This document shows, in pieces, positions 17,557-26,124 of a stretch of 64,000 bases of DNA. A program made the translations under genes and the position numbers. The stretch is from SXOA01 sp046153945 (GTDB taxonomy: Bacteria; Planctomycetota; Planctomycetia; Pirellulales; Pirellulaceae). Numbering within the stretch: position 1 is the stretch's first letter; each line of letters begins with the position of its first letter. The stretch covers positions 24,677 to 88,676 of the forward strand of contig JBJXFF010000041.1 in the NCBI GenBank assembly GCA_046153945.1, written 5' to 3'. The notes below the pieces were generated by a model that saw only the letters and a list, made by a program, of their open reading frames with translations, searched no databases and was not told the DNA's origin.

Positions 17557-17868
17557 GTGAAATTCTCCATCCGCGACTTGTTCCTGGTGACGGTGATTGT
17601 GGCCCTGGCCGTGGGGTGGTGGGTGGATCGAAGGTACGTGATTAAAGAATATGAATTTCGCTCCAGTCTCGTCGAAATCGAGGGACCATTTGAAACTAAA
17701 TATGATGACGGCTGGAATTGGACCATTAAAGGATCAATTTGGGTGGAGTCAACCGAAGATTTGTCGGTTAGATTCAAAAGTCCAACGAAGACGATAAAAT
17801 CTCTAAGTCGTCCTCCGGAAGAGGTGCCTACTTCTCAATCGCTTGACCCAAATCTACCCAAACCGTGA
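17557..17868 (+). CDS. MKFSIRDLF-type short protein with PNLPKP tail
   Basis: A 103-residue protein from a GTG chosen because the codons that follow match the gene at 16937 almost base for base (KFSIRDLFLVTVIVALAVG). A membrane anchor precedes WWVDRR and a soluble beta-rich core (residues 30-85) unrelated to the 16937 core. The tail SLDPNLPKP is a variant of the shared tail. It starts 3 nt after the previous stop. Confidence 0.6.
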   Translation: MKFSIRDLFLVTVIVALAVGWWVDRRYVIKEYEFRSSLVEIEGPFETKYDDGWNWTIKGSIWVESTEDLSVRFKSPTKTIKSLSRPPEEVPTSQSLDPNLPKP

Positions 17869-17871
17869 CCC

Positions 17872-18186
17872 ATGAAGTACAGCCTGCGGAGCATGATGAT
17901 TGCGGTCACGCTGGTATGCGTTGCACTTGGTGCCGTGGTTGCGTGGCAGAGTCATAGTCAGTTCTGCCTGAACCAGGCAAACGCTCATGAAGCCGCGTAT
18001 AGAATCGTCGTTAGCGGCGGCTCCTACGTGAACATGTCGCAGGAGGAAGTAGCGGCGGCTCAGGCAGAGATGTGGGAACGCATAGCGAGGGAAAACAAGA
18101 TTCATGAACGATTGGAGAAGGAATATCGGCTTGCGGTATGGCGACCTTGGATGCGGTTCTGGATAATCGACGAGGTGGCCCCATGA
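17872..18186 (+). CDS. MKYSLRS-type short membrane-anchored protein
   Basis: A 104-residue protein. MKYSLRSMMIAVTLVCVALG forms the anchor and is fused directly to a helical soluble part (EEVAAAQAEMWERIARENKI, residues 58-77, coiled-coil-like). This is the fused form of the sequence that elsewhere occurs as a separate mini-leader. It starts 3 nt after the previous stop and ends in an ATGA overlap with 18183. Confidence 0.6.
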   Translation: MKYSLRSMMIAVTLVCVALGAVVAWQSHSQFCLNQANAHEAAYRIVVSGGSYVNMSQEEVAAAQAEMWERIARENKIHERLEKEYRLAVWRPWMRFWIIDEVAP

Positions 18187-18464
18187 AATTCTCCGTCCGC
18201 GACCTGTTCCTGGTGACGGTGATTGTGTCCCTGGTGTTAGGGTGGGGATTGGATCATTACCGCTCATCCCTTACTGCGCAACGAGCGAACCGGGCCGAGC
18301 AAATATCCACTACCCTGGAAGAAGTATTGCGCGACAACGGGTGGGATGTCGAATTCACCAACAGAAATGTATCTGGCTATAAAGTCAGGTATCCTTCAGA
18401 CCCCGCCACCACTTTTTGCGTGCCTATTTCAGGAGCACCCGCCCCAAACGCCCCTAAGAAGTAG
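18183..18464 (+). CDS. MKFSVRDLF-type short protein with PNAPKK tail
   Basis: A 93-residue protein: membrane anchor MKFSVRDLFLVTVIVSLVLG, then a soluble part with LEEVLRDNGWDVEF and the tail APAPNAPKK. Third copy of the MKFS-RDLF 5' end in this array, with DNA identity concentrated in the first 20 or so codons. Starts in an ATGA overlap. Last gene of the array; the next 115 nt hold no gene. Confidence 0.65.
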   Translation: MKFSVRDLFLVTVIVSLVLGWGLDHYRSSLTAQRANRAEQISTTLEEVLRDNGWDVEFTNRNVSGYKVRYPSDPATTFCVPISGAPAPNAPKK

Positions 18465-18579
18465 CCACTCGCGCCAAACTGTACCGATACCCACACGGCA
18501 TTCAACTTGATTTTCGCGGCAACTCGGCTTACAACAAACATAAGCGGTTGTTGATGAAATGACCCTCCTGGGAGTTGTG

Positions 18580-20805
18580 ATGAGACATGGTCCGGCCAGA
18601 GCCGATTGGGGGATTGCCTTGGCGGCGGCTGCCGTTTTCTTGGTCCCGGCCAGTGGTTTGGCTGCCGAGTCGGAGACCCATTTCATCCAGGATGTGGTGC
18701 CGGTGCTGACCAAGGCGGGGTGCAATGCGGGGGCTTGCCATGGGTCGTTGCAGGGACGGGGGGGATTTCGGCTCTCGCTTTTGGGGTTTGATCCAGCCGC
18801 CGATTATGAAGCGATTTTCAAGGGGGCGCGAGGGAGAAGAGTCTCCCTGGCGAGCCCGGAGAGCAGCCTGCTGATGCAGAAAGCGCTCGGAGCGGCCCCG
18901 CACGGCGGGGGCCGGCGGATGGAGCCGGATTCCGCGTCCCATAAGGTCCTCTCTGCCTATTTGAGCCACGGCGCGTCGGTTCCGGCCGATTGGAAGCTGC
19001 ATGTGCAGAACCTGGCGGCCAGTCCGAAATCGGCCACGCTGCAGCCGGGGGGTTCCTTGGTTGTTTCCTCGGTCGCGCGCTGGTCGGACGGGAGCGAGCG
19101 GACGGTCTCTCCCTTGGCCCTGTATGATTCGAGCGATCCGTATGTGGCCGAGGTTTCCCCCCGTGGTGAGATCAAGGCCAAAAGCCCCGGCAAGACGACG
19201 GTGATGGTCCGCTTTGCCGGGCAGGTGGCCGTGGTGGAAGTGACGGTGCCGTATGGCCCGGCGACCGACCTGAGTCAGTTCGGGCCGGCCAATTACATCG
19301 ATGAGCTCGTGGCCGCGGAGTGGAAACGAGTCGGGGTCAGTCCGGCTGCGGGGACCAAGGACCACGAGTTCGTCCGCCGGGTCTACCTCGACCTCATCGG
19401 CACGTTGCCCCGTCCGGAGGAGGTGCGGAAGTTCCTGGCATCGACTGATCCAGACAAGCGGAACAAGCTCATCGACGAACTGCTGGAGCGGCCGGAGTAT
19501 GTGGAATTCTGGGCGCTCAAGTGGGGGGATTTGCTGCGGGGGCATCGGCGGTATTTAGGGGAGCGGGGCCTCGGCAGTTTTTCGTCGTGGGTCCGCAAGT
19601 CGCTGCGGGAGAACAAGCCGCTCGATGAATTCACGCGGGAGATTCTCACCTCGCAGGGGAATCTCTATACGACCGGACCGGTGGCCTATTACTTTGTGGA
19701 CAGCACGCCGGAAGACCTGGCGGAGACGACGGCCCAGGTTTTTCTCGGCGTCCGGATGCAGTGTGCCCGCTGCCACCATCATCCGCTGGAAGTCTGGAGC
19801 CAGGACGACTATTACGGCCTGGCGGCATTCTTCACGCGGGTGGAGGCGAAGAACAGCGGCGACAACGGACGTTTTGGCGGGCTGAAGTCGATCCGTGCGT
19901 TGCCGACGCCGGTGCGAGAGCGCGGCCTGCGCCCCGATGTGCAGCCGAAGATGCTGGGGGAAGTGGTGGCGGTGGCAAATCCGGCCGGAGCTGCACCGGG
20001 CGCGGCACCTGTCCCGGCAGTTCCCGAACCCGATGTTCGCAAGCGGCTGGCGGACTGGATTGCCAGCCCGCAGAATCCGTACTTCGCCCGGAATTTCGCC
20101 AATCGCTACTGGTCGTATCTCGTCGGCCGCGGCATCGTGGAGCCGATTGACGATTTGCGAGCCACGAATCCGCCGAGCAATGCCGCCCTGCTGGATGCCT
20201 TGGCCAAGGATTTCACCGATCACAAGTTTGACGTGAAGCATCTCCTGCGGACCATTTGCCGGTCGCGGGTTTATCAACTGGAGGCCGAACGGGCTCCGAC
20301 GCGCGACCGGGACGGCTCGCTCTTCACCCATCGCGGCCTCAAGCGGCTCTCCGCGGAGGTGCTGCTGGACGGGGTCAACCAGGTTTGCGAAACGAGCGAG
20401 AGTTTTGCCGGACTGCCGGAAGGGACGCGGGCGATTTCGCTCCCTGATCCGACGATTGCCAACTATTTTTTGACGACCTTCGGCAAGCCGCTCCGGACGA
20501 CCGCGTGCGAATGCGGGCGGATGGCGGGGCCGGACCTGTCGCAGGCCTTGCACCTGGCCAACAGCCCGGCGTTGCAGGGAAAGCTCAGTAGCGACAAGGG
20601 GCGGATCGCCCGGCTCCTCAAGGAGGGGAAGTCGGATGTTGAGATTGCGGACGACTTGTACCTGGCTGCGTTCGCTCGCTTGCCCAGTGAGCAAGAGCGG
20701 AAGGTGATTCAGGAGGCGCTGCAGGAAGTTCCCGCGCGGCAGGAGGCTTGGGAAGATGTGCTGTGGTCGCTGCTTAATGGTTCGGAGTTTGTGTTTCAAC
20801 ACTGA
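18580..20805 (+). CDS. DUF1549/DUF1553 (PSCyt2/PSD1) secreted protein with Big_2 domain
   Basis: A 741-residue exported protein. After the signal peptide (about residues 1-28) comes a cytochrome-like segment with an atypical CX4CH (Cys48, Cys53, His54). A bacterial Ig-like Big_2 domain follows (about 140-230), then DUF1549 (about 240-440, YLDLIGTLPRPEE and a true CXXCH at 395-399, CARCHHHP) and DUF1553 (about 500-730, RNFANRYWSYLVGRGIVEP). The family is a planctomycete hallmark; covalent haem and a role in periplasmic or compartment redox or polymer degradation are proposed but unproven. The ATG at 18580 has GGAG 5 nt upstream; 18559 has none. First gene of a locus with DUF1501 and PPC proteins. 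Confidence 0.88.
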   Translation: MRHGPARADWGIALAAAAVFLVPASGLAAESETHFIQDVVPVLTKAGCNAGACHGSLQGRGGFRLSLLGFDPAADYEAIFKGARGRRVSLASPESSLLMQKALGAAPHGGGRRMEPDSASHKVLSAYLSHGASVPADWKLHVQNLAASPKSATLQPGGSLVVSSVARWSDGSERTVSPLALYDSSDPYVAEVSPRGEIKAKSPGKTTVMVRFAGQVAVVEVTVPYGPATDLSQFGPANYIDELVAAEWKRVGVSPAAGTKDHEFVRRVYLDLIGTLPRPEEVRKFLASTDPDKRNKLIDELLERPEYVEFWALKWGDLLRGHRRYLGERGLGSFSSWVRKSLRENKPLDEFTREILTSQGNLYTTGPVAYYFVDSTPEDLAETTAQVFLGVRMQCARCHHHPLEVWSQDDYYGLAAFFTRVEAKNSGDNGRFGGLKSIRALPTPVRERGLRPDVQPKMLGEVVAVANPAGAAPGAAPVPAVPEPDVRKRLADWIASPQNPYFARNFANRYWSYLVGRGIVEPIDDLRATNPPSNAALLDALAKDFTDHKFDVKHLLRTICRSRVYQLEAERAPTRDRDGSLFTHRGLKRLSAEVLLDGVNQVCETSESFAGLPEGTRAISLPDPTIANYFLTTFGKPLRTTACECGRMAGPDLSQALHLANSPALQGKLSSDKGRIARLLKEGKSDVEIADDLYLAAFARLPSEQERKVIQEALQEVPARQEAWEDVLWSLLNGSEFVFQH

Positions 20806-20862
20806 AGCTTAGCCGCCGCGACTACGCGGCGAGGGCACCGCGTGGGCGCGGTGGCTAAGCTT
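20805..20862. repeat. Intergenic inverted repeat (REP-like)
   Basis: Arms AAGCTTAGCCGCCGCG (20805-20820) and CGCGGTGGCTAAGCTT (20847-20862) differ at one base. Two small hairpins are nested inside (CCGCG...CGCGG at 20816-20829 and CACCGCG...CGCGGTG at 20836-20853). It begins on the last base of the DUF1549 stop codon and fills the gap to the DUF1501 gene. Confidence 0.75.
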
Positions 20863-20873
20863 GAGGAATAGTC

Positions 20874-22211
20874 ATGTTCCAGATCCATAAGACGTTCGCC
20901 AATTGCCAGGGACTTTCCCGCCGGCCTTTTTTGCAGGTCGGGGCGCTGTCGCTCTTCGGCCTCACGCTGCCGAAGCTGCTGGCGGCCCGGGCGGCGCAGG
21001 GTGCTCCGGCTGGAAAGGACATGAACTGCATTCTGCTGTTCACGGCTGGCGGGATGAGCAATGTCGATACGCTCGACATGAAGCCCGATGCGCCGATTGA
21101 GTATCGCGGCGAGTTCAAGGCCCTGCCGACGAAGATCCCGGGACAGCTTGCCTGCGAGCATTTGCCGAGAATGGCGGAGTGCCTGGACAAAGTCTGCCTT
21201 GTCAAGTCGATCGTGCATGCCGAAAGCGGCGACCATGCGGCAGCCACGCATTACATGCTCACGGGATATCCGCAGCGGCCGGACCCGACCGGCCAGCCTG
21301 CCGGCTCGACCATTTATCCGATGTTCGGCAGCGTGGTGGCCCGCGAAAAAGGTTGGAAGGGAGGAATGCCGGCGAACGTGCAGGTGGGTGAGCAGATTTC
21401 CTACTCGGGAGCCGGCTATCTGGGCTCGCGGTTCAATCCACTGGCGATTCGAACTGACCCGAATGCCGCCGACTTCCAGGTGGAGGACGTCAGTTTTCCT
21501 GCGGCGATTGGCGAACCCCGCACCGCCCGCCGACAGCGGCTCCTTTCGCGGCTCGATGCCTGGCAGCAGACGACGGAGAAGAATGCCGGGGCGGTGCTCG
21601 ACCGGAGCGAATTCTATCGGCAGGCGTTCGACCTCATGACTTCTCCTGCGGCGAAGAAAGCCTTCAACATCAAGGACGAGCCGGACAAAGTCCGCGATCG
21701 CTATGGCCGGAATGCGACCGGGCAAGGGGTGCTGCTCGCTCGCCGGCTGATTGAATCGGGAGTTCGGTTTGTTTCGGTAATCTCGGGCGGCTGGGACACG
21801 CATGACAATAATTTTGGGCGGCTGAAGACGACGCTGCTGCCGACGCTGGACCAGTGCTGGTCCGCTTTGCTGGAAGATTTATCGCAGCGAGGAATGCTCG
21901 ATAACACGCTCGTCATTTGTGCCGGTGAATTCGGCCGCACGCCAAAAGTGAACGGCGCGGCCGGCCGCGATCATTACGCCCCCTGCAACGTCGTCGGCCT
22001 CTCCGGCAGCCGCGTGGCGATGGGGAGCGTCATTGGCCAGACCGATCCCCGCTGCGAACGAGTCAGTAGCAGTCCGAGTAGCACGGTCGATTACGCGGCT
22101 ACGATCTATCGGCTGCTCGGGATCGACGAGACACGGGAATACATCTCCGAAGACGGCCGCCCGATCCGCCTCATCAACGGCGGCAAGCCGATTGCGGGAG
22201 TCATTCGGTGA
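20874..22211 (+). CDS. DUF1501 protein (Tat-exported, sulfatase-fold)
   Basis: A 445-residue protein with a twin-arginine-type signal (SRRPFLQVGALSLFG). The DUF1501 core starts at NCILLFTAGGMSNVDTLDMK, continues with ESGDHAAATHYMLTGYPQRP and ends GEFGRTPKVNGAAGRDHYAP, an alkaline phosphatase/sulfatase-like fold. Metal-binding Asp and His residues are retained in these motifs. Partner of the DUF1549 protein in nearly all planctomycete loci. The stop overlaps the next GTG (GTGA). Confidence 0.9.
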   Translation: MFQIHKTFANCQGLSRRPFLQVGALSLFGLTLPKLLAARAAQGAPAGKDMNCILLFTAGGMSNVDTLDMKPDAPIEYRGEFKALPTKIPGQLACEHLPRMAECLDKVCLVKSIVHAESGDHAAATHYMLTGYPQRPDPTGQPAGSTIYPMFGSVVAREKGWKGGMPANVQVGEQISYSGAGYLGSRFNPLAIRTDPNAADFQVEDVSFPAAIGEPRTARRQRLLSRLDAWQQTTEKNAGAVLDRSEFYRQAFDLMTSPAAKKAFNIKDEPDKVRDRYGRNATGQGVLLARRLIESGVRFVSVISGGWDTHDNNFGRLKTTLLPTLDQCWSALLEDLSQRGMLDNTLVICAGEFGRTPKVNGAAGRDHYAPCNVVGLSGSRVAMGSVIGQTDPRCERVSSSPSSTVDYAATIYRLLGIDETREYISEDGRPIRLINGGKPIAGVIR

Positions 22212-24304
22212 GCCGAGCAGCCACACTGGTCGCGACTGCATGGGCGCTGTTGACAGCCGGACTCGCTTCGGCCCAACCGGCGGCTCCGCTCTATGAATCC
22301 TGCCGCCTCAACTCGATCTTTCCCGCCGGCGGGCAGCGCGGGACAACCGTGAATGTCGATTTCTTCGCCGACGGAAACTATTCCGGCCTGGCGGATGCGA
22401 AAGATATTCTGATCGACGGTCCCCCCGGCATTCGGGTCAAGGAACTGAAGAATCGCAAGCCCCATGAGTTGCGGGCGACGCTGGAAATCGCCGCGGACGC
22501 ACCTCCCGGTCGCCGCTGCATTCGCGTTCTCAATGAAGGGAGCGGGCTGACGAACATGGCCTGGTTCGTGGTCGGTTCCCTTCCCGAGGTTCTGGAAGTC
22601 GAGCCGAACAGCGACGCCGCCAAGCCGCAGGATGTGACGGCTCCCGTGGTCGTCAACGGTCAGGTGAATCCCGCCGCGGACGTGGATGTCTATCGCTTCA
22701 GTGCCAAGGCGGGGCAAAAGCTAGTGGTTTGTGCTGTCGCCCATTCCATCGACACCCACGGCCAAGCCAAGGACTACGGAATTACGGACACCGAATTGAC
22801 GATTGTGGATCCGCAAGGGCGCGTCGTTGCCGAGGCCCAGGACACGCTCAGCCTCGACCCGCTGGTCGAGTTCACTCCCGCCGCCGATGGGCAGTATCTG
22901 GTGAAGGTGCAACTCAACTCCTTTCGTGGATTTCCCCAGGCGGTGTACCGGCTGACGATCGGTGAAGTGCCCGTGGTCACCAGCGTATTTCCCCCCGGCG
23001 GCCGGCGCGGGGAGAAGGTCTCCGTGGAGCTGCGCGGGCCGAACATCCCCGCCGGCACGCGCCGCGAGGTGGCCATTCCGGCGGACGAGAAATCTCCCGT
23101 CTTGTATCTCTCGTCAGACGGCCCCACCGCCGGGAATCATGATGTGCCGTTCTTCGTCAGCGATCAGCCGGAGGGGATCGAAATTGAGCCCAATGACGAA
23201 ATTGCTGGCGCGACGAAGCTGTCGCTGCCAGTGACGATGAATGGACAGTTCGAGAAACCGGGCGACACGGACTGCTATCGCGTGACTCTTCGCGCCGGAG
23301 AGACTCTCGATGTCGAGACGACGGCCCATCGGTTTCTGCGCGGCCCGGCTGATACTCGGGTGGAAATCCTGGATGCCGCCGGCAAGCTGCTGAGCGAAAA
23401 TGACGACGGCTTTGCGCTCGATTACATGTGGATGCATGACTACCTCTCCACCGACAGCCATGTGACATTCAAGGCTCCGCAGGACGGTGAATATATCGTC
23501 CGCGTTCGCGAAGCGGCTGGGCTGGCCGGCCCGCGGGCCGTCTATCGCTTGACCGCGCGGCTCATGACGCCCGATTTTCAGCTTTGGCAGTTCCCAGACG
23601 GCGTTCCCATTTGGGGCCCCGGTTCCACCGCGGGATTGATCGTCAAAATCGAGCGGCTGGCGGGATATGAAGGGAACGTGGAACTGTCGCTGGAAGGTCT
23701 TCCGGCGGGGTGGAAGGGGAGCGTCAACACCAGCTTCGGGGGACCCGGTCCTCGCCCTGCTTACCACTTTCGGGACCGCGTGTTCCTGACCATCACCGCG
23801 CCGGAGGATGCCAAACCCGGCGCATGCACCACCTTTCGAGTGGTCGGCAAAGGAATGCGGGATGGCCAGGAACTGCGGCACTTCGCTCAGCCGCTGACGT
23901 TGTTTTACTCCAGCGACACCGGCTACTTCCGGGCGACCCCCGTTTCACGAGTCGCCGTAACCAAGCCGCATGGTGTGAAGCTCAACCTTGTGGGCGAGAG
24001 CATTGAAGCAACGATTGGCAAGAAAATGGAGATTCCTGTGCAGGTCTCGGGAGTTGCCGATGGCATGCCGATCAGCCTTAGCGTCAACTACGCATCCACG
24101 GGTGTCGCTTGTGGGCACGAGACGCCTCAAACATTGACTGTGAAGGACGGCAAAGTGCTTCTGCCGTTTACGGTCAGCGATCAGCTTCCCCCTGGCACGT
24201 ACAACATCTGCGTCTGCCTCGCGTGGCGAAGCGACATCCGAATCGGGATGCCCGGACCGTGCACGCCGTTGTTTCCGCTCAAGGTTTTGCCGGCTGCGAA
24301 ATGA
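22208..24304 (+). CDS. Secreted PPC-domain (pre-peptidase C-terminal) protein
   Basis: A 698-residue exported protein starting at GTG in a 4-nt overlap. Signal peptide to about residue 22 (LLTAGLASAQ). At least two PPC-type beta domains: one around 125-255 (EVEPNSDAAKPQDV, VNGQVNPAADVDVYRF) and one around 320-460 (EIEPNDEIAGATKLSL, MNGQFEKPGDTDCYRV). Ig-like segments lie before and after. Members of this type accompany DUF1549/DUF1501 pairs and probably form an exported complex with them (inference). It overlaps the convergent gene on the right by 26 nt. Confidence 0.85.
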   Translation: MSRAATLVATAWALLTAGLASAQPAAPLYESCRLNSIFPAGGQRGTTVNVDFFADGNYSGLADAKDILIDGPPGIRVKELKNRKPHELRATLEIAADAPPGRRCIRVLNEGSGLTNMAWFVVGSLPEVLEVEPNSDAAKPQDVTAPVVVNGQVNPAADVDVYRFSAKAGQKLVVCAVAHSIDTHGQAKDYGITDTELTIVDPQGRVVAEAQDTLSLDPLVEFTPAADGQYLVKVQLNSFRGFPQAVYRLTIGEVPVVTSVFPPGGRRGEKVSVELRGPNIPAGTRREVAIPADEKSPVLYLSSDGPTAGNHDVPFFVSDQPEGIEIEPNDEIAGATKLSLPVTMNGQFEKPGDTDCYRVTLRAGETLDVETTAHRFLRGPADTRVEILDAAGKLLSENDDGFALDYMWMHDYLSTDSHVTFKAPQDGEYIVRVREAAGLAGPRAVYRLTARLMTPDFQLWQFPDGVPIWGPGSTAGLIVKIERLAGYEGNVELSLEGLPAGWKGSVNTSFGGPGPRPAYHFRDRVFLTITAPEDAKPGACTTFRVVGKGMRDGQELRHFAQPLTLFYSSDTGYFRATPVSRVAVTKPHGVKLNLVGESIEATIGKKMEIPVQVSGVADGMPISLSVNYASTGVACGHETPQTLTVKDGKVLLPFTVSDQLPPGTYNICVCLAWRSDIRIGMPGPCTPLFPLKVLPAAK

Positions 24305-25997
24305 GATAGATGGCATACGTCGGGTTCAGCGGCTCATCGTCGGGGCGGAGACGCGGCAGGCCGATGGGGCGGGTGACGCGAGTCCGGTCGATGACGAGGT
24401 AGCTCGCGCCGTGTTTCCTGGCGATGGCAATCAGTTCGGCGTCGCTGTTCGCTGCCGGGTCGCTGCCGTACCCCTCCGGCGGAAAGACTTCGCTGAGAGT
24501 CTTCCGCCACTGGATCAGGCCGGCGGCATCCTGAGGTATGTCCTTCCAGGTCACCACTTCCCCCCGCTCTGCGTACCATTTGAAGGTCTGTTGATGGCGG
24601 GGAGTGATGAACTTGGCATCCTTTGGCGTGTTGCCCTTGATCCAGCGGCAAAGATCTTTCCACTCCTCGAATCGCCGGCGGGATGCGGCCAGTTCTTCCT
24701 GCCCTCGCGCTCCGAGCAGTTGCCAGGCCCGCAAGCCGCTGCCTCGCGTCGGGTACGGCTGAAGCCAAGCGCCCGGCAGCGGCCGCAGCGAATGGTCCAC
24801 GCAAATTTCCGCGATGTTGGCAAAACCAATCGCCAGCGCGGCAATCAGTCCCCACGAAGCGAGCGAGGGACGCGTCTCTTTCCATTTCAAGAGCAGGGCG
24901 AAGACCGAGAGCGAAACCCCCATCGGCACCAGTGCATCCGACAGCCGAAAGAAGTAGTACCGCAGGATGGGGGCGGCGAGTGACTGATAATCCTCCTGAG
25001 ATGTTCCGCGGGCGGTGGCCCAGGCCACCATTCCTTGATCGATGGCAATCCCCATCGCGGCAATGAACACCGCCCCCAGCGCCATCCGCTGCATTCGCCG
25101 GCAAGCGATTAAGCCGTCGCGATTCGCTTCATCAGTCTTGTTCGGCCGGCTCCACCAGGCCAGCACTCCCCAGCAAGCGATCAGCGCCAGATGCCTCGCG
25201 ATATACCAGTTGCCGAACCGATGAAAAACCAAATGGTGCGGCAGTCGGTCGAAGACATAAAACTGATGGGCGGCATTCACGTTGGCTTTTTCTTCCCCCC
25301 AAGTGAGCATCAGGCCGGGAATCAAACCTTCGAGCGCCAGCACGAACGCGCAGGCCAGTCCGGGGAGCATCTTTTGGAGCGGGGGCCGATCGTTGGGAGC
25401 AACAAGCCAGGCCACCCCCAGCGCCACTCCTGACCAGCCGCCGACGATGACGTGCATCGCGCTCGCCGCCCCCATGAACGCCCAGGCCCAATTCCAACGG
25501 CCTCGGACCAGCTCACCCATCCCCAGCAGCACCAGCACATAGGCAAAGACCTTCGCCTCCACGCCGCCGACCAGAATCAACTCGCGGGACATGTGGCAGT
25601 TGCGAAGCAGCGCAAGCATCAGTCCGGCGGAAAGGATGGACCAGAACCGCTGCGGCGCGATCGCCAAGCTCAGCCGCTGCCAGGCGAAGGCGAAGCCGAG
25701 CCAGGCGATGATGCGGAGAATCCAGGCGGTGGCGTCGAGCGAGCAGAACTTCGTCAGCCAGCCGAAGACCCAGCAGAAGACGAGGTGAGCTTCCGGCGAT
25801 TCCAAAAACAGGTCGCCGGCGCAGAAGTCGGGATTCCAGTAATGTTTCGCCTTGACGAGATAATGCGACTCACCGGCATCCGGCGGGATTGAGCCGACGA
25901 ACAGGTACAGCAGCAGGAAAATGAAGAAGATTTCCAGCGCTTGCCAGCGCCAGTCGGGGCTCAACTTCTGGTCGACTTGGGATATCGTCGTCTTCAT
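24279..25997 (-). CDS. Polytopic membrane protein (DUF6798-like)
   Basis: A 572-residue protein with about ten membrane helices across residues 20-430 and a C-terminal soluble domain (WIKGNTPKDAKFITPRHQQT, residues 460-570). The soluble part resembles DUF6798 and the periplasmic tails of membrane glycosyltransferase-like proteins. No DxD or other catalytic motif is evident in the first loop. It converges on and overlaps the PPC gene by 26 nt. Stand-alone gene on the - strand, preceded on its 5' side by a REP-like repeat. Confidence 0.7.
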   Translation of the reverse strand: MKTTISQVDQKLSPDWRWQALEIFFIFLLLYLFVGSIPPDAGESHYLVKAKHYWNPDFCAGDLFLESPEAHLVFCWVFGWLTKFCSLDATAWILRIIAWLGFAFAWQRLSLAIAPQRFWSILSAGLMLALLRNCHMSRELILVGGVEAKVFAYVLVLLGMGELVRGRWNWAWAFMGAASAMHVIVGGWSGVALGVAWLVAPNDRPPLQKMLPGLACAFVLALEGLIPGLMLTWGEEKANVNAAHQFYVFDRLPHHLVFHRFGNWYIARHLALIACWGVLAWWSRPNKTDEANRDGLIACRRMQRMALGAVFIAAMGIAIDQGMVAWATARGTSQEDYQSLAAPILRYYFFRLSDALVPMGVSLSVFALLLKWKETRPSLASWGLIAALAIGFANIAEICVDHSLRPLPGAWLQPYPTRGSGLRAWQLLGARGQEELAASRRRFEEWKDLCRWIKGNTPKDAKFITPRHQQTFKWYAERGEVVTWKDIPQDAAGLIQWRKTLSEVFPPEGYGSDPAANSDAELIAIARKHGASYLVIDRTRVTRPIGLPRLRPDDEPLNPTYAIYLISQPAKP

Positions 25998-26023
25998 GAT
26001 TGCGGTTTCGGACCCTCTAGCTT

Positions 26024-26079
26024 AGTAGCCTGCACACTCCGTGTGCAGGCATGCCGTCACACGGAGTGTGACGGCTACT
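26024..26079. repeat. REP-like inverted repeat, CACTCCGTG family
   Basis: A 22-bp arm (26024-26045) pairs with 26058-26079 with two mismatches; the centre contains GGCATGCCGTCACACGG. The same core, GGCATGTCGGCACACGG, occurs in the 62074-62121 repeat. It lies between divergent genes. Confidence 0.75.
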
Positions 26080-26085
26080 ATCTAC

Positions 26086-26115
26086 TTGCCACCAGCCGCC
26101 TGGCGGCGCTATGAT
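26086..26115 (+). promoter_or_regulatory. Promoter of prpB
   Basis: TTGCCA (26086-26091), an 18-bp spacer and TATGAT (26110-26115). The prpB ATG is at 26125, nine bases after the -10 box, so the leader would be very short or absent. Confidence 0.5.
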
Positions 26116-26124
26116 TGAATCAGC

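Noticed and set aside
19555..20802. 415-codon frame antisense to the DUF1549/DUF1553 gene
   Set aside because: Codon-position shadow of a high-GC gene; the + strand carries the CXXCH and DUF1553 motifs.
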